A DNA stretch of 14,080 bases from SpSt-600 sp042408195 (lineage in GTDB: Bacteria > Chloroflexota > Anaerolineae > SpSt-600): NCBI GenBank assembly GCA_042408195.1, contig JBHOQL010000014.1, positions 1-14,080 of the forward strand. Reading direction: 5' to 3'. Every line of letters begins with the position of its first letter. Position 1 is the stretch's first letter. The translations under genes were made by a program, and so were the position numbers. This document shows, piece by piece, positions 1-7,011 of the stretch. The notes under the pieces are model-generated. The model saw nothing but the letters and a program-made list of their open reading frames with translations. It had not been told where the DNA came from and did not search any database.

Positions 1-293
1 CCTCCTTCGCCCTCGGTAGGGGGAAGGTAGATAGGAGGCTGAGGATAGTGCACCCCGCCAGGATTCACCACTATCACCGGCGGACTGGCCTGGGAATGGT
101 TTTGAGCCCTCTCCTCCTTAGCCATGGCCCTCTTCACAAGAAAGAAAGCCAAAAAGTAGAGCGGAAGGCTCGCCCCCAAACCCAAAATCAGCCCCACCAC
201 TACCGCCAGCGACTCCTCCGAAAGCCTCAACCCAGCCACCACCCCAAGGGCAAGGGGAAAAAGAACCAAACCCAAAATGGCCCACTTCTTCAT
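1..293 (-). CDS. Partial two-helix membrane protein, last visible gene of the lexA operon (C-terminus beyond window)
   Basis: The reading frame opens at ATG 293-291 and runs off the left edge after about 97 codons without a stop. A near-perfect Shine-Dalgarno (AAGGAGGTGATC) lies directly before the ATG, so the start is well supported. Residues about 4-21 and 28-51 are hydrophobic and should form two membrane helices separated by a short turn with charged residues (RLSEES). A basic stretch (VKRAMAKEER) follows, suggesting a cytoplasmic side, then a proline-rich tail with PPVIVVNPGG and PQPPIYLPP. The gene begins 2 bases after the stop of the 75-aa gene and is the fourth in the lexA-ftsK operon, so it should be SOS-induced with them. 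I do not recognise the family. SOS-regulated small membrane proteins are often division inhibitors, but nothing here proves that role. Confidence 0.72.
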   Translation of the reverse strand, partial: MKKWAILGLVLFPLALGVVAGLRLSEESLAVVVGLILGLGASLPLYFLAFFLVKRAMAKEERAQNHSQASPPVIVVNPGGVHYPQPPIYLPPTEGEG

Positions 294-295
294 GA

Positions 296-523
296 TCACC
301 TCCTTACGCTAAAGGTTAACCCCTCAACCCCGCCTCTTTCTGTTCCCCACCTTTTGATCCCAAAAGCGCTAGCTACCGCCCTTAGGGCCGCTTTGTACCC
401 CTCACGGTAACCACGAAGGTATTCCGTCTCCTCTCCCACCGCCCTTAAGGTTTCCTCTATCACCTCCTCGGTAGCCCAAAGAGCACGCTCTATTTCCTCG
501 CGAAACCATACCCCAAGGCCCAT
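296..523 (-). CDS. Small helical protein of unknown function (75 aa) in the lexA operon
   Basis: The ATG at 523-521 follows an excellent Shine-Dalgarno (AAAAGGAGGTG) that lies over the last codons of the upstream translocase gene, whose stop ends at 527. The protein is strongly charged and predicted helical: residues about 7-50 alternate acidic and hydrophobic residues (EEIERALWATEEVIEETLRA), followed by an alanine-rich stretch (YKAALRAVASAFG) and a basic end. There is no signal peptide or membrane segment. I recognise no family or catalytic motif. Tight coupling on both sides makes it a genuine operon member; its expression should follow LexA control. It could be a partner or regulator of the adjacent DNA translocase or membrane protein, but that is inference from position only. 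Confidence 0.68.
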   Translation of the reverse strand: MGLGVWFREEIERALWATEEVIEETLRAVGEETEYLRGYREGYKAALRAVASAFGIKRWGTERGGVEGLTFSVRR

Positions 524-526
524 CTT

Positions 527-1567
527 TCACCTCCTTTTAAGCTTCATTACAAGCTCCTGGACCTCCCAAGGCCTTATTATGGCTGCCTGAAACCTTACTA
601 CCCCACCACACCCCACCACAAGGAAGTCTCCCCTCCCAAGAAGCTTCTCTGCTCCGCTCCCTCCTATACCAGTTGCCACCTTTGCCTCCTCAGGGGTGGT
701 TACTTTACCCACCACCCTCACCGGGAAGTTAGCCCTCGCCAGAGAGCCTATCACACCCACAGAGGGCTTTTGGGTAGCCACCACCAGGTGTATCCCGGCT
801 TCCCTACCCCTCTGGGCAAGCCTGGTGAGAATCTCCTCCACCTCCTTCCCTCCAGCCAAGCTCAGCTCCGCAAGCTCATCCACAAAAACCACAACCCTCG
901 GGACAAGGTAGCCACCCCCCAAAAGCCTTGCCCCGAAGGGCTTTACCCCCTCCCGGTCCCTCCGTTCCATCTCCTCAAGCACCCTCCTTAGAAGGCTTAT
1001 GGCTTCTTCAGGCTCCGTCGCTACCGGGGCCAAAAGGTGGGGAAGCCCATCGAAGGGTTTAAGCCCTTTCCCCTTGAGGTCCACAAGGGCCAGGTTTAGG
1101 TCTCTTGGGAGGTTGTAAAGGGCGAGGCTGGCGATCATGGTTCTCAGAAGCTCGGTTTTGCCGCTTCCTGTGGTTCCAGCCACAAGGATGTGGGTTACCT
1201 CGGGGCTGGGTAGGCTTATGAGGATGGGGAAGCCTTCCTCGTCGATTCCGAGGATGGGGGATATGGGTGGCACCTCTTTGAGGCGTAGGCAGAGGGAGGG
1301 TAGGGTTATGGGTGAGGGGTTTTTCCTGGGGATTTCGATGCTGAGGAAGCCGTTATGGCGGTAGATCCTGCAGGCTGGGACACCCAAAAAGAGGGCGATT
1401 TCCTCTGCCAGGGCCTTTATCCTTTCAACCTTGACACCCAAGGCTGGGGTGAGGTGGAAGCGGATGTAGCGGGGTGTTAAGACTCCCCCTTTCACCTTGG
1501 CCTGGATTTTGTGGGAGGCCAGGACCATTTCGATTTTTCGGGCTTGGATTTCAATTTTTCCCATCAT
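527..1567 (-). CDS. Short FtsK/SpoIIIE-type DNA translocase lacking membrane and gamma domains
   Basis: This is a 346-aa ATPase of the FtsK/SpoIIIE/HerA class, which pumps double-stranded DNA. Residues about 25-85 resemble the FtsK alpha domain (YIRFHLTPALGVKVERI, then a conserved IEIPR). The RecA-like motor follows with Walker A AGTTGSGKTE at 130-139, Walker B VVVFVDE at 225-231, the sensor-like ATQKP at 264-268 and GRGDFLV at 311-317. Full-length FtsK proteins have four N-terminal membrane helices and a C-terminal winged-helix gamma domain that reads KOPS/SRS; both are absent here, so this is not the housekeeping FtsK. The size resembles translocases of conjugative elements. The start overlaps the lexA stop (ATGA); a second ATG follows immediately at 1564. 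No Shine-Dalgarno is visible, so translation is probably coupled to lexA. Confidence 0.9.
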   Translation of the reverse strand: MMGKIEIQARKIEMVLASHKIQAKVKGGVLTPRYIRFHLTPALGVKVERIKALAEEIALFLGVPACRIYRHNGFLSIEIPRKNPSPITLPSLCLRLKEVPPISPILGIDEEGFPILISLPSPEVTHILVAGTTGSGKTELLRTMIASLALYNLPRDLNLALVDLKGKGLKPFDGLPHLLAPVATEPEEAISLLRRVLEEMERRDREGVKPFGARLLGGGYLVPRVVVFVDELAELSLAGGKEVEEILTRLAQRGREAGIHLVVATQKPSVGVIGSLARANFPVRVVGKVTTPEEAKVATGIGGSGAEKLLGRGDFLVVGCGGVVRFQAAIIRPWEVQELVMKLKRR

Positions 1568-2175
1568 GGCTCAAACTTTCGTATTACAAGGAGGACTCTT
1601 CCCTGGATTTCCAGGTTTTCAAGCTCCTCCCCCTCAATCCTTATGGGCTCTTTGAAGAAGGGGCTTTCGGGCTTTAGGGTCACTCCCTTTTCGTCTTTGA
1701 AGAAGCGTTTGAGGGTGGTGAAGTCCTTTCCCTTTATCCAGGCGGCCACCATTTCTCCGTTTCTGACCTCGGTTACCCTTTCAAAGATTACCAGGTCTCC
1801 GTCGTGGATTCCGGCATCCACCATTGATTGGCCCACGACTCTGAGGGCGAAAGGTTCTTTTGAGTTTTTGAGGAGGGAGGAGGGTATGTTGATGAAACCT
1901 TCTGGGGTGGAGTTGGGGCCTGGGAGGGGTTTATCGCCGTAGATGAAGCCGAGGATTGGGACCTGGGTGGTGGTTTCTTTTGAGGGGATTATAATTCCTC
2001 TTGCTTTTTTTCCTAGCCTTTGGATGAGGCCTTGTTTTTCCAGGATGGAGAGGTGGTAGTGGACGGTGGAGGTGGAGCGGATGTTGAGAGCTTTTTGGAT
2101 TTCCCTAATGGTTGGTGGGTGTGGTGAGGTTTGGATGAATTTTAGGATTTCTAGGGTTTTGCCCTTTATGTTCAT
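1564..2175 (-). CDS. lexA: LexA-family SOS repressor with a Tyr-Gly instead of Ala-Gly scission site
   Basis: LexA represses SOS genes and inactivates itself by RecA-stimulated self-cleavage. At 203 aa the length is typical. Residues about 1-64 form the winged helix-turn-helix (TIREIQKALNIRSTSTVHYH, then LEKQGLIQR). The peptidase S24 domain has the catalytic Ser117 (VVGQSMVDAGIHDGD) and Lys156 (TTLKRFF). The usual Ala-Gly cleavage bond is replaced: the segment reads VPILGFIYGDKPL, giving Tyr79-Gly80. The start is the ATG at 2175 behind AAAGGAGGTGACC. Its promoter carries a LexA box, indicating autoregulation. It heads an operon with a DNA translocase and two small genes. It could be a second, element-borne LexA rather than the host's main one. 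Confidence 0.93.
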   Translation of the reverse strand: MNIKGKTLEILKFIQTSPHPPTIREIQKALNIRSTSTVHYHLSILEKQGLIQRLGKKARGIIIPSKETTTQVPILGFIYGDKPLPGPNSTPEGFINIPSSLLKNSKEPFALRVVGQSMVDAGIHDGDLVIFERVTEVRNGEMVAAWIKGKDFTTLKRFFKDEKGVTLKPESPFFKEPIRIEGEELENLEIQGRVLLVIRKFEP

Positions 2176-2211
2176 TGGTCACCTCCTTTCTGGTTGGTTT
2201 GTGACGTATAA

Positions 2212-2240
2212 ATTATATCAGAACATTTGTTCTAAGTCAA
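2212..2240 (-). promoter_or_regulatory. lexA operon promoter with embedded LexA (SOS) box
   Basis: On the minus strand a -35 TTGACT (2240-2235) and a -10 TATAAT (2217-2212) are separated by exactly 17 bases. The spacer holds the inverted repeat AGAACATTTGTTCT (2220-2233), six-base arms around TT, which fits the Gram-positive SOS consensus GAAC-N4-GTTC. LexA bound here would cover the promoter, giving classic autorepression of lexA and the three genes behind it. No other GAAC-N4-GTTC site was seen in the window by eye. Confidence 0.9.
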
Positions 2241-2265
2241 GAGCGGCTGGTGCTGAAAACTGGTA

Positions 2266-2294
2266 TTGACAAGAGGCTTACAAAGGTATATAAT
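2266..2294 (+). promoter_or_regulatory. ssrA (tmRNA) promoter
   Basis: A perfect -35 TTGACA (2266-2271) and a perfect -10 TATAAT (2289-2294) are separated by 17 bases. The tmRNA 5' end at 2308 lies 13 bases beyond the -10, so a short leader is probably trimmed by RNase P. The promoter is divergent from the lexA promoter; the LexA box lies about 32 bases upstream of this -35, so direct repression of ssrA looks unlikely. Confidence 0.88.
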
Positions 2295-2307
2295 TTAAAC
2301 AGCTTGT

Positions 2308-2662
2308 GGGGATGCTGTGGGTTCGACAGGGAACTGGTGGTCCTGGATGGCAAGCCGAGGTGCCCCAACCTCGTAAAACAGGGGTTCTTTAAAAAGAAGT
2401 GCCAACTACGCTGCCGTTCCGATGGCTGCCTAATTGAGCAGCCACGTCCTCCTCGGCTTATCCCCGAAGAGCCGGGGTAAGGGCGTGAGAAAATTCGGGG
2501 TGCGATGGCCTGACGCCGATAGGGCCATCTAAGAACCGATCGGCTGGCCCGAAACACCCTGGTCGGCTCGGGAGGTTTCGGGCGAGATGAAGTAGCCGAC
2601 TAAGCTTGTAAACCATCTAGGGCTAGGTTCTCTGGACGCGGGTTCAACTCCCGCCATCTCCA
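2308..2662 (+). ncRNA. ssrA: Transfer-messenger RNA (tmRNA), tag ANYAAVPMAA
   Basis: tmRNA rescues stalled ribosomes and tags the unfinished protein for proteolysis. The 5' end GGGGATG (2308-2314) pairs with CATCTCC (2655-2661) as the acceptor stem, with one G-U pair. The 5' part continues with the typical GGGTTCGACAGG, and the 3' part has a T-arm (GCGGGTTCAACTCCCGC). The discriminator is A2662; CCA is not encoded, since ACCT follows, so it must be added. The resume codon is GCC at 2401 and the frame reads ANYAAVPMAA before TAA at 2431-2433. The end in two alanines after a hydrophobic stretch is the usual ClpXP-type degradation tag. Length 355 nt is normal for a one-piece tmRNA. Confidence 0.96.
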
Positions 2663-2667
2663 CCTTG

Positions 2668-2702
2668 AAGCCAGGCGGTGTCTGTTGGACATTGCCTGGC
2701 TT
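2668..2702 (+). terminator. Hairpin after ssrA, probable terminator
   Basis: AAGCCAGGC (2668-2676) and GCCTGGCTT (2694-2702) are a perfect 9-bp inverted repeat. Inside, TGTC (2679-2682) pairs with GACA (2688-2691) around a 5-base loop. The sequence after it is AT-rich (TTAAATTTAAAATAAA) but has no long T-run, so termination may be leaky and some transcription may continue into the protease gene, for which no clear promoter is visible. Confidence 0.7.
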
Positions 2703-2727
2703 AAATTTAAAATAAAGGCTTGAGGTG

Positions 2728-3792
2728 ATGGAAGAGTTTGTCCCTGATTTTTTGCAGAGGGCTGTGGGGAAGGTTTTTCGTATTGAAAGTTATTCCCCCG
2801 TGCCCAAGGCGGCAGGTGCTTTTCAATTCGAAGGGCATTTTCTCTACGAACCAGAAAAAGCTTACGCATATTTGAGCTCAGAGTTAAAACCCCTGGGTTA
2901 TACCCCCCTCTTCCGGGAACATAGCGGAAAAGTCAGGATCATCGTTGTACCTGGGATAATAACTGAATCACCTCCGGCCAAATTCTGGAGCCTCGTGCTT
3001 TTCTTTGCAACATTGGCTTCAGTGATTTTCACTGGCATTTTCCTCGGAGAACGACCGAGCTTGCTTTCGGGCATTCTTTTCGCTGTTGCCCTCCTGGGAA
3101 GCCTCGGCGCCCATGAGCTAGGACATTACTTTGTTTCCCGAAAATTTGGTTCTTCCGTAACCCTTCCCTATTTCATTCCAATGCCTTTCAGCCCCTTCGG
3201 AACGATGGGAGCCATCATCAGGATGAAATCGCCTCCGCTGAACCGCAGAGCTTTGCTGAAGATCGGAGCCGCAGGTCCTCTTGCTGGTCTTGTAATAGGC
3301 ATACCAATGCTGATAATAGGCCTCTTGCTTTCCCGGGTAGAAGCTCTACCAACCGACCGGCCTTACTACATGGAGGGTAACTCAATCCTTTACCTTCTCA
3401 TCAAGTTGATGATTTTCGGCCAGATTCTGCCCTCTGAGGGGATGGATGTATTTCTCCACCCGATGGCTTTCGCTGGGTGGGCGAGCTTGATGGTCACAGG
3501 CCTCAATCTCCTTCCAGCAGGACAATTGGACGGGGGACATATCGCTTATGCCGTCCTGGGTAAAAGGGCCAGGCTTTTAACCTGGTTTATCGTTGGAGCA
3601 CTGCTCATCATGGGCTTCTGGTGGCAGGGATGGTTCATTTGGGCTTTCCTTATAGCCTTCCTTGGAAGAGAACATGCAAGGCCCTTGGATGAAGTTACCT
3701 CGCTCAGACCTGCGGATATCCTCATAGCAGTGGCTATGCTCCTAATCTTTATACTCCTCTTCACACCCAAGCCTCTTGTTCTGGTTTATTAA
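2728..3792 (+). CDS. Site-2-type (M50) intramembrane zinc metalloprotease, EGY-like
   Basis: The product is a polytopic membrane protease of family M50, which cuts substrates within the membrane, for example anti-sigma factors. Counting from the GTG at 2725 (355 aa), residues about 1-80 form a soluble N-terminal domain, followed by roughly six to eight hydrophobic segments. The zinc-binding HELGH is at 130-134 with catalytic Glu131, and the third ligand is in NLLPAGQLDGGH at 261-272 (Asp269). A soluble front domain and this LDG motif resemble the plant/cyanobacterial EGY proteases. ATG 2728 is chosen over the adjacent GTG 2725; the upstream AAAGG (2714-2718) serves either. The ribosome site of the next gene covers its stop, so both genes are cotranslated or at least cotranscribed. 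The substrate is unknown. Confidence 0.88.
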   Translation: MEEFVPDFLQRAVGKVFRIESYSPVPKAAGAFQFEGHFLYEPEKAYAYLSSELKPLGYTPLFREHSGKVRIIVVPGIITESPPAKFWSLVLFFATLASVIFTGIFLGERPSLLSGILFAVALLGSLGAHELGHYFVSRKFGSSVTLPYFIPMPFSPFGTMGAIIRMKSPPLNRRALLKIGAAGPLAGLVIGIPMLIIGLLLSRVEALPTDRPYYMEGNSILYLLIKLMIFGQILPSEGMDVFLHPMAFAGWASLMVTGLNLLPAGQLDGGHIAYAVLGKRARLLTWFIVGALLIMGFWWQGWFIWAFLIAFLGREHARPLDEVTSLRPADILIAVAMLLIFILLFTPKPLVLVY

Positions 3793-3808
3793 AGGAGGTG
3801 ATAGAAAA

Positions 3809-5218
3809 TTGGAAGGCTCAAAGCAATTCAAGGTTGATGCCTGGATTGAAGGAATGTGCGTGCTTCTCCTTGTTTTCTTCTTGGTGGCCACTCTTTACAC
3901 AGCCTTTATGATTTACCTCACGGCTAAAGTATGGGCTTCTTCTTATCTCGTTTCAAGTCCTCTGTTCTCCTATTTTATCAAGAATGTGCCGGGCATCTCT
4001 TCCCCACCTCAGCAAAACCAGGATGTACGGGAAGCCCTCAGTCTCCCGGATATAAAACGGGGCGAAAGGATAAACATATTGCTCCTGGGAGAAGATAAGC
4101 GCCCCAGCGAAAAAGGCCCCTCTCGAACCGATACAATGATCCTAGTGAGTGTGGACCCTACTTTCAAGACCGTTTCCATGGTTTCCATACCGAGGGATCT
4201 ATGGGTTCCGATTCCCGGACACGGCGAGGGAAGGATAAACACTGCCTACTACATCGGTGAGGTGAAAGGCTATCCAGGTGGCGGGCCGGCTTTGGCCAAG
4301 AAGACCGTACAATACAATTTCGGTGTGCCAGTTCACTACTATGTGAAAATTAACTTCGAAGGATTCAAACGCATCATTGACCTCATCGGCGGGATTGATA
4401 TCTACGTGGAGAAAGAAATAAATGACCCCACTTATCCTGCCTACGATGGCTATGGTTATGACCCTCTATACATACCGGCAGGGTGGCACCATATGAATGG
4501 AGACCTGGCCCTCAAATATGCCAGAACCCGCCATGGTTCATCGGATTTCGACCGGCTACGACGGCAACAGCAGATTATAATGGCAGTACGGGAAAGGGTG
4601 ATGAGCCTCGACCTCATCCCCAAACTCCTGCCTAAGCTCCCGGAACTTATCCAAAGCTTCTCCGACTCAGTCCAGACCGATATCCCCATAGACCTTATGC
4701 TCGAGCTTGCCCCCCTGGCCCGGGAAATAGAGCCTCAGAACATAAAGAGGGCGGTCATCGATAGTTCCATGTGCATAAACACTACGACGCCAAACGGAGC
4801 GGAAGTCCTCATACCCATAAGGGAAAAGATACGTACTATCATAGAAGAACTCTTCGCTACTCCAACCCCTGTAGTGGCCAATGTGCTGAGTCAGGAGGCT
4901 GCAGAAAGGCAAAAATTGGCCGCTGAAGGAGCCAAAATTGTCGTTCAAAACGGCACAGAAGACGAAGAGATTGCGGAAAAAGTGGCCAAGTTCCTGATAG
5001 ACAAGGGTTTCCAAGTTGTAGCTTACGGCCCCGCCGACCGAACCGATTACCATCATACAGTGATCGTAAATTACACCCATAAAAATTACACCTTGGAGCA
5101 ACTAGCCCTTCTGTTCAACGTGCGGCCTGAAGAGATACGCCACAGCCCTGTTAACCTCAACGGCATAGATATAAGAGTGATTGTAGGGAGGGATTTTAGT
5201 TTCCCCAACGATAATTAA
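3809..5218 (+). CDS. LytR-CpsA-Psr (LCP) family cell-wall glycopolymer ligase with LytR_C domain
   Basis: LCP proteins transfer lipid-linked glycopolymers to peptidoglycan outside the cell. One N-terminal membrane helix (residues about 15-40) is followed by the LCP domain with its conserved arginines and aspartates: SRTDTM near 105-110, SIPRDLWV near 126-133, and ARTRHGSSDFDRLRRQQQ starting near 238. A C-terminal LytR_C domain begins with AKIVVQNGTEDEEIAEKVA and ends near the stop. The start is probably TTG 3809, ten bases behind a full-strength AAAGGAGGTGAT that overlaps the protease stop. An upstream TTG at 3776 would add 11 residues (FWFIKGGDRK) but lacks a ribosome site. The product has 470 aa. 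Pairing with an M50 protease suggests an envelope-related operon. Confidence 0.93.
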   Translation: MEGSKQFKVDAWIEGMCVLLLVFFLVATLYTAFMIYLTAKVWASSYLVSSPLFSYFIKNVPGISSPPQQNQDVREALSLPDIKRGERINILLLGEDKRPSEKGPSRTDTMILVSVDPTFKTVSMVSIPRDLWVPIPGHGEGRINTAYYIGEVKGYPGGGPALAKKTVQYNFGVPVHYYVKINFEGFKRIIDLIGGIDIYVEKEINDPTYPAYDGYGYDPLYIPAGWHHMNGDLALKYARTRHGSSDFDRLRRQQQIIMAVRERVMSLDLIPKLLPKLPELIQSFSDSVQTDIPIDLMLELAPLAREIEPQNIKRAVIDSSMCINTTTPNGAEVLIPIREKIRTIIEELFATPTPVVANVLSQEAAERQKLAAEGAKIVVQNGTEDEEIAEKVAKFLIDKGFQVVAYGPADRTDYHHTVIVNYTHKNYTLEQLALLFNVRPEEIRHSPVNLNGIDIRVIVGRDFSFPNDN

Positions 5219-5251
5219 GGTTGGCCTACATAACGCCAGCGGGGTAAACCT

Positions 5252-5662
5252 ATGGAAAGAGAAACCGTGGAAATCCTTGTCAGAAAAGCTTTGGAGGCGA
5301 GGGAAAAAGCCCATGCTTATTACTCAAATTACAAAGTAGGTGCTGCCCTCTTGACCCAATCCGGCAAAGTATATACAGGATGCAATGTAGAAAATGCTTC
5401 TTACGGCCTCACCGTTTGTGCCGAAAGAGTTGCTATCTTCAAAGCCGTTTCCGAAGGCGAGAAAGATTTCCTGGCCATAGCTGTGGCCACTTCAGGAGGT
5501 GCTCCTCCTTGCGGAGCATGCCTTCAAGTCATGGCCGAGTTCGTAGAGGATTTTTCCTCTTTCCAGGTAATACTAACTGATGCTGAAGGCCATTGGAAAG
5601 CGCTAACCCTCAAAGAACTTTACCCCCACGGTTTCACCTCCCGCTTTTTATGGGAGAAATAA
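5252..5662 (+). CDS. cdd: Cytidine deaminase (homotetrameric type)
   Basis: This enzyme deaminates cytidine and deoxycytidine to uridine and deoxyuridine in pyrimidine salvage. The 136-aa length is that of the small tetrameric class. The substrate loop is seen in GCNVENASYGLT (43-54), and the zinc site is Cys56-Ala-Glu58 with Glu58 as proton shuttle, plus Cys87 and Cys90 in PPCGACLQ. Conserved N-terminal features include AYYSNYKVGAAL. The gene starts 33 bases after the LCP stop; only a weak GCGGGG precedes the ATG. It is followed 20 bases later by the aminotransferase gene. The enzyme role is standard; its presence between envelope and aminotransferase genes looks like simple operon sharing. 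Confidence 0.95.
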   Translation: MERETVEILVRKALEAREKAHAYYSNYKVGAALLTQSGKVYTGCNVENASYGLTVCAERVAIFKAVSEGEKDFLAIAVATSGGAPPCGACLQVMAEFVEDFSSFQVILTDAEGHWKALTLKELYPHGFTSRFLWEK

Positions 5663-5682
5663 AACCTCATTAGGAGTGAATC

Positions 5683-7011
5683 ATGCCTTTTACAGCTCAA
5701 TGGGCAAAGAAAGAGATCATTGATGCTTTCTCCTCCCATGTCTCCTCCGGAAAGGCTCGCATTTGGACAAGTTTTGGGATGGACTTCGTGGCGGGGAGGA
5801 GGGAAGGAGCCTATATATGGGATGTGGATGGGCGGAAGAGATTATTGGACTGCCACTGTAACGGTGGAGTTTTCAATTTCGGCCATCGCCATCCCGTCCT
5901 CTTGCAAACCTTGAAGGAGGCCTTAGAGGAGCTTGACATAGGCAACCACCACCTCATCTCTGAGCACAGAGCTCGGCTCGCCAAGCGCCTCGCCGAACTT
6001 GCTCCTGGCCCATTGCCCTACACCACTTTCGCTGTAGGCGGGGGAGAAGCTGTAGACTTCGCTATAAAGCTCGCCCGGGCTCATACCCGACGGCCTAAAA
6101 TCATCTCCGCCAAAGGGGGGTATCACGGACACACAGGTTTGGCCTTGGCTGCCGGGGACCCTGAATACAAAGAACCCTTCGGCCCCCTGGCTCCCGGATT
6201 TGTCCAAGTGCCCTTTGCCGACATCGAAGCTCTTGCCCGCGAAATTGATGGTGAAACCGCGGCCGTGCTTCTGGAAACCATCCCAGCTACCCTTGGCATG
6301 CCAATAGCCCCGCAGGATTACTATAGAGAAGTCAGAGAGCTCTGCAACAAACACGGAGCCCTTTTGATCTTGGATGAAATTCAGAGCGGCTTAGGACGCA
6401 CTGGTAAAATATGGGCTATAGAACACTGGGGGGTTGAACCTGACATTTTGGTTATCGGGAAAGGCCTGAGCGGGGGTCTATACCCTATAGCCGCCACCTC
6501 CTACCGCGAGGAACTCAATGCTTTCCTCGACAAAAACCCTTTCATCCACATTTCCACCTTCGGCGGTGCAGAGTTGGGGTGCGTAGTGGCCTTGAAAGTC
6601 TTGGAAGAAACTTCTAAGCCCGAATTCCTGAACCATGTAAACAAAATGGCCTCATTTTTTGCAGAAAACCTTGAAAATTTGCGTCAAAAATACCCCAATA
6701 CCCTGGTGGAAGTCCGCCAGAAAGGCCTTATGATAGGCCTTGTTTTCCCCGATCGAAACTGTGGCCCCCTTATGACCAAACTGATGTATGAAAATGGAGT
6801 CCTAGCCATCTTCGCCAACAACGACCGGCGAGTTCTGCAGTTCCTTCCTCCCCTTGTAATCACCGAAGAGGAGGCAGGGGAAGCCATAGAAGCTCTACAT
6901 AAATCCATTGGCACTTTGGAAAAAGTGAGGCGGTTCATCCCCTCAAACGTTGACATCATGACGGTCAAAATCGAAGGGCCAATGCGGAGGCTTTTAGATG
7001 CCCTTTTCTGA
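5683..7011 (+). CDS. Class III PLP-dependent aminotransferase (ornithine/putrescine aminotransferase-like)
   Basis: This is a fold-type I aminotransferase of class III (442 aa, a usual length). The cofactor site is clear: VGGGEAVDFAIKLAR (118-132) for phosphate binding, GGYHGHTG (145-152) for ring stacking, LILDEIQSGLGRTG (228-241) with Asp231 contacting the pyridine nitrogen, and Lys260 in VIGKGLSGGLYP as the Schiff-base lysine. Glu198 in LLETI also matches the family. Members use omega-amino donors such as ornithine, acetylornithine, GABA or putrescine; substrate cannot be decided from sequence alone, since no arg or GABA genes are adjacent. A TAGGAGTG site precedes the ATG. Its 3' end overlaps the following gene by 14 bases, implying a functional link with that unknown protein. 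Confidence 0.92.
   Translation: MPFTAQWAKKEIIDAFSSHVSSGKARIWTSFGMDFVAGRREGAYIWDVDGRKRLLDCHCNGGVFNFGHRHPVLLQTLKEALEELDIGNHHLISEHRARLAKRLAELAPGPLPYTTFAVGGGEAVDFAIKLARAHTRRPKIISAKGGYHGHTGLALAAGDPEYKEPFGPLAPGFVQVPFADIEALAREIDGETAAVLLETIPATLGMPIAPQDYYREVRELCNKHGALLILDEIQSGLGRTGKIWAIEHWGVEPDILVIGKGLSGGLYPIAATSYREELNAFLDKNPFIHISTFGGAELGCVVALKVLEETSKPEFLNHVNKMASFFAENLENLRQKYPNTLVEVRQKGLMIGLVFPDRNCGPLMTKLMYENGVLAIFANNDRRVLQFLPPLVITEEEAGEAIEALHKSIGTLEKVRRFIPSNVDIMTVKIEGPMRRLLDALF

Noticed and set aside
48..410. Plus-strand open frame of 120 codons
   Set aside because: It is antisense to two well-supported minus-strand genes with strong ribosome sites, and its product is a low-complexity His/Pro/Lys-rich translation typical of a shadow frame.
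2640..2702. Genomic-island attachment site at the 3' end of ssrA
   Set aside because: The ssrA 3' end is a frequent integration site, but no second copy of it and no integrase gene is seen in the window, and the genes downstream look like core genes.
3776..3808. Upstream TTG start for the LCP gene
   Set aside because: It lies inside the protease gene without a ribosome site, whereas TTG 3809 follows a full AAAGGAGGTGAT.
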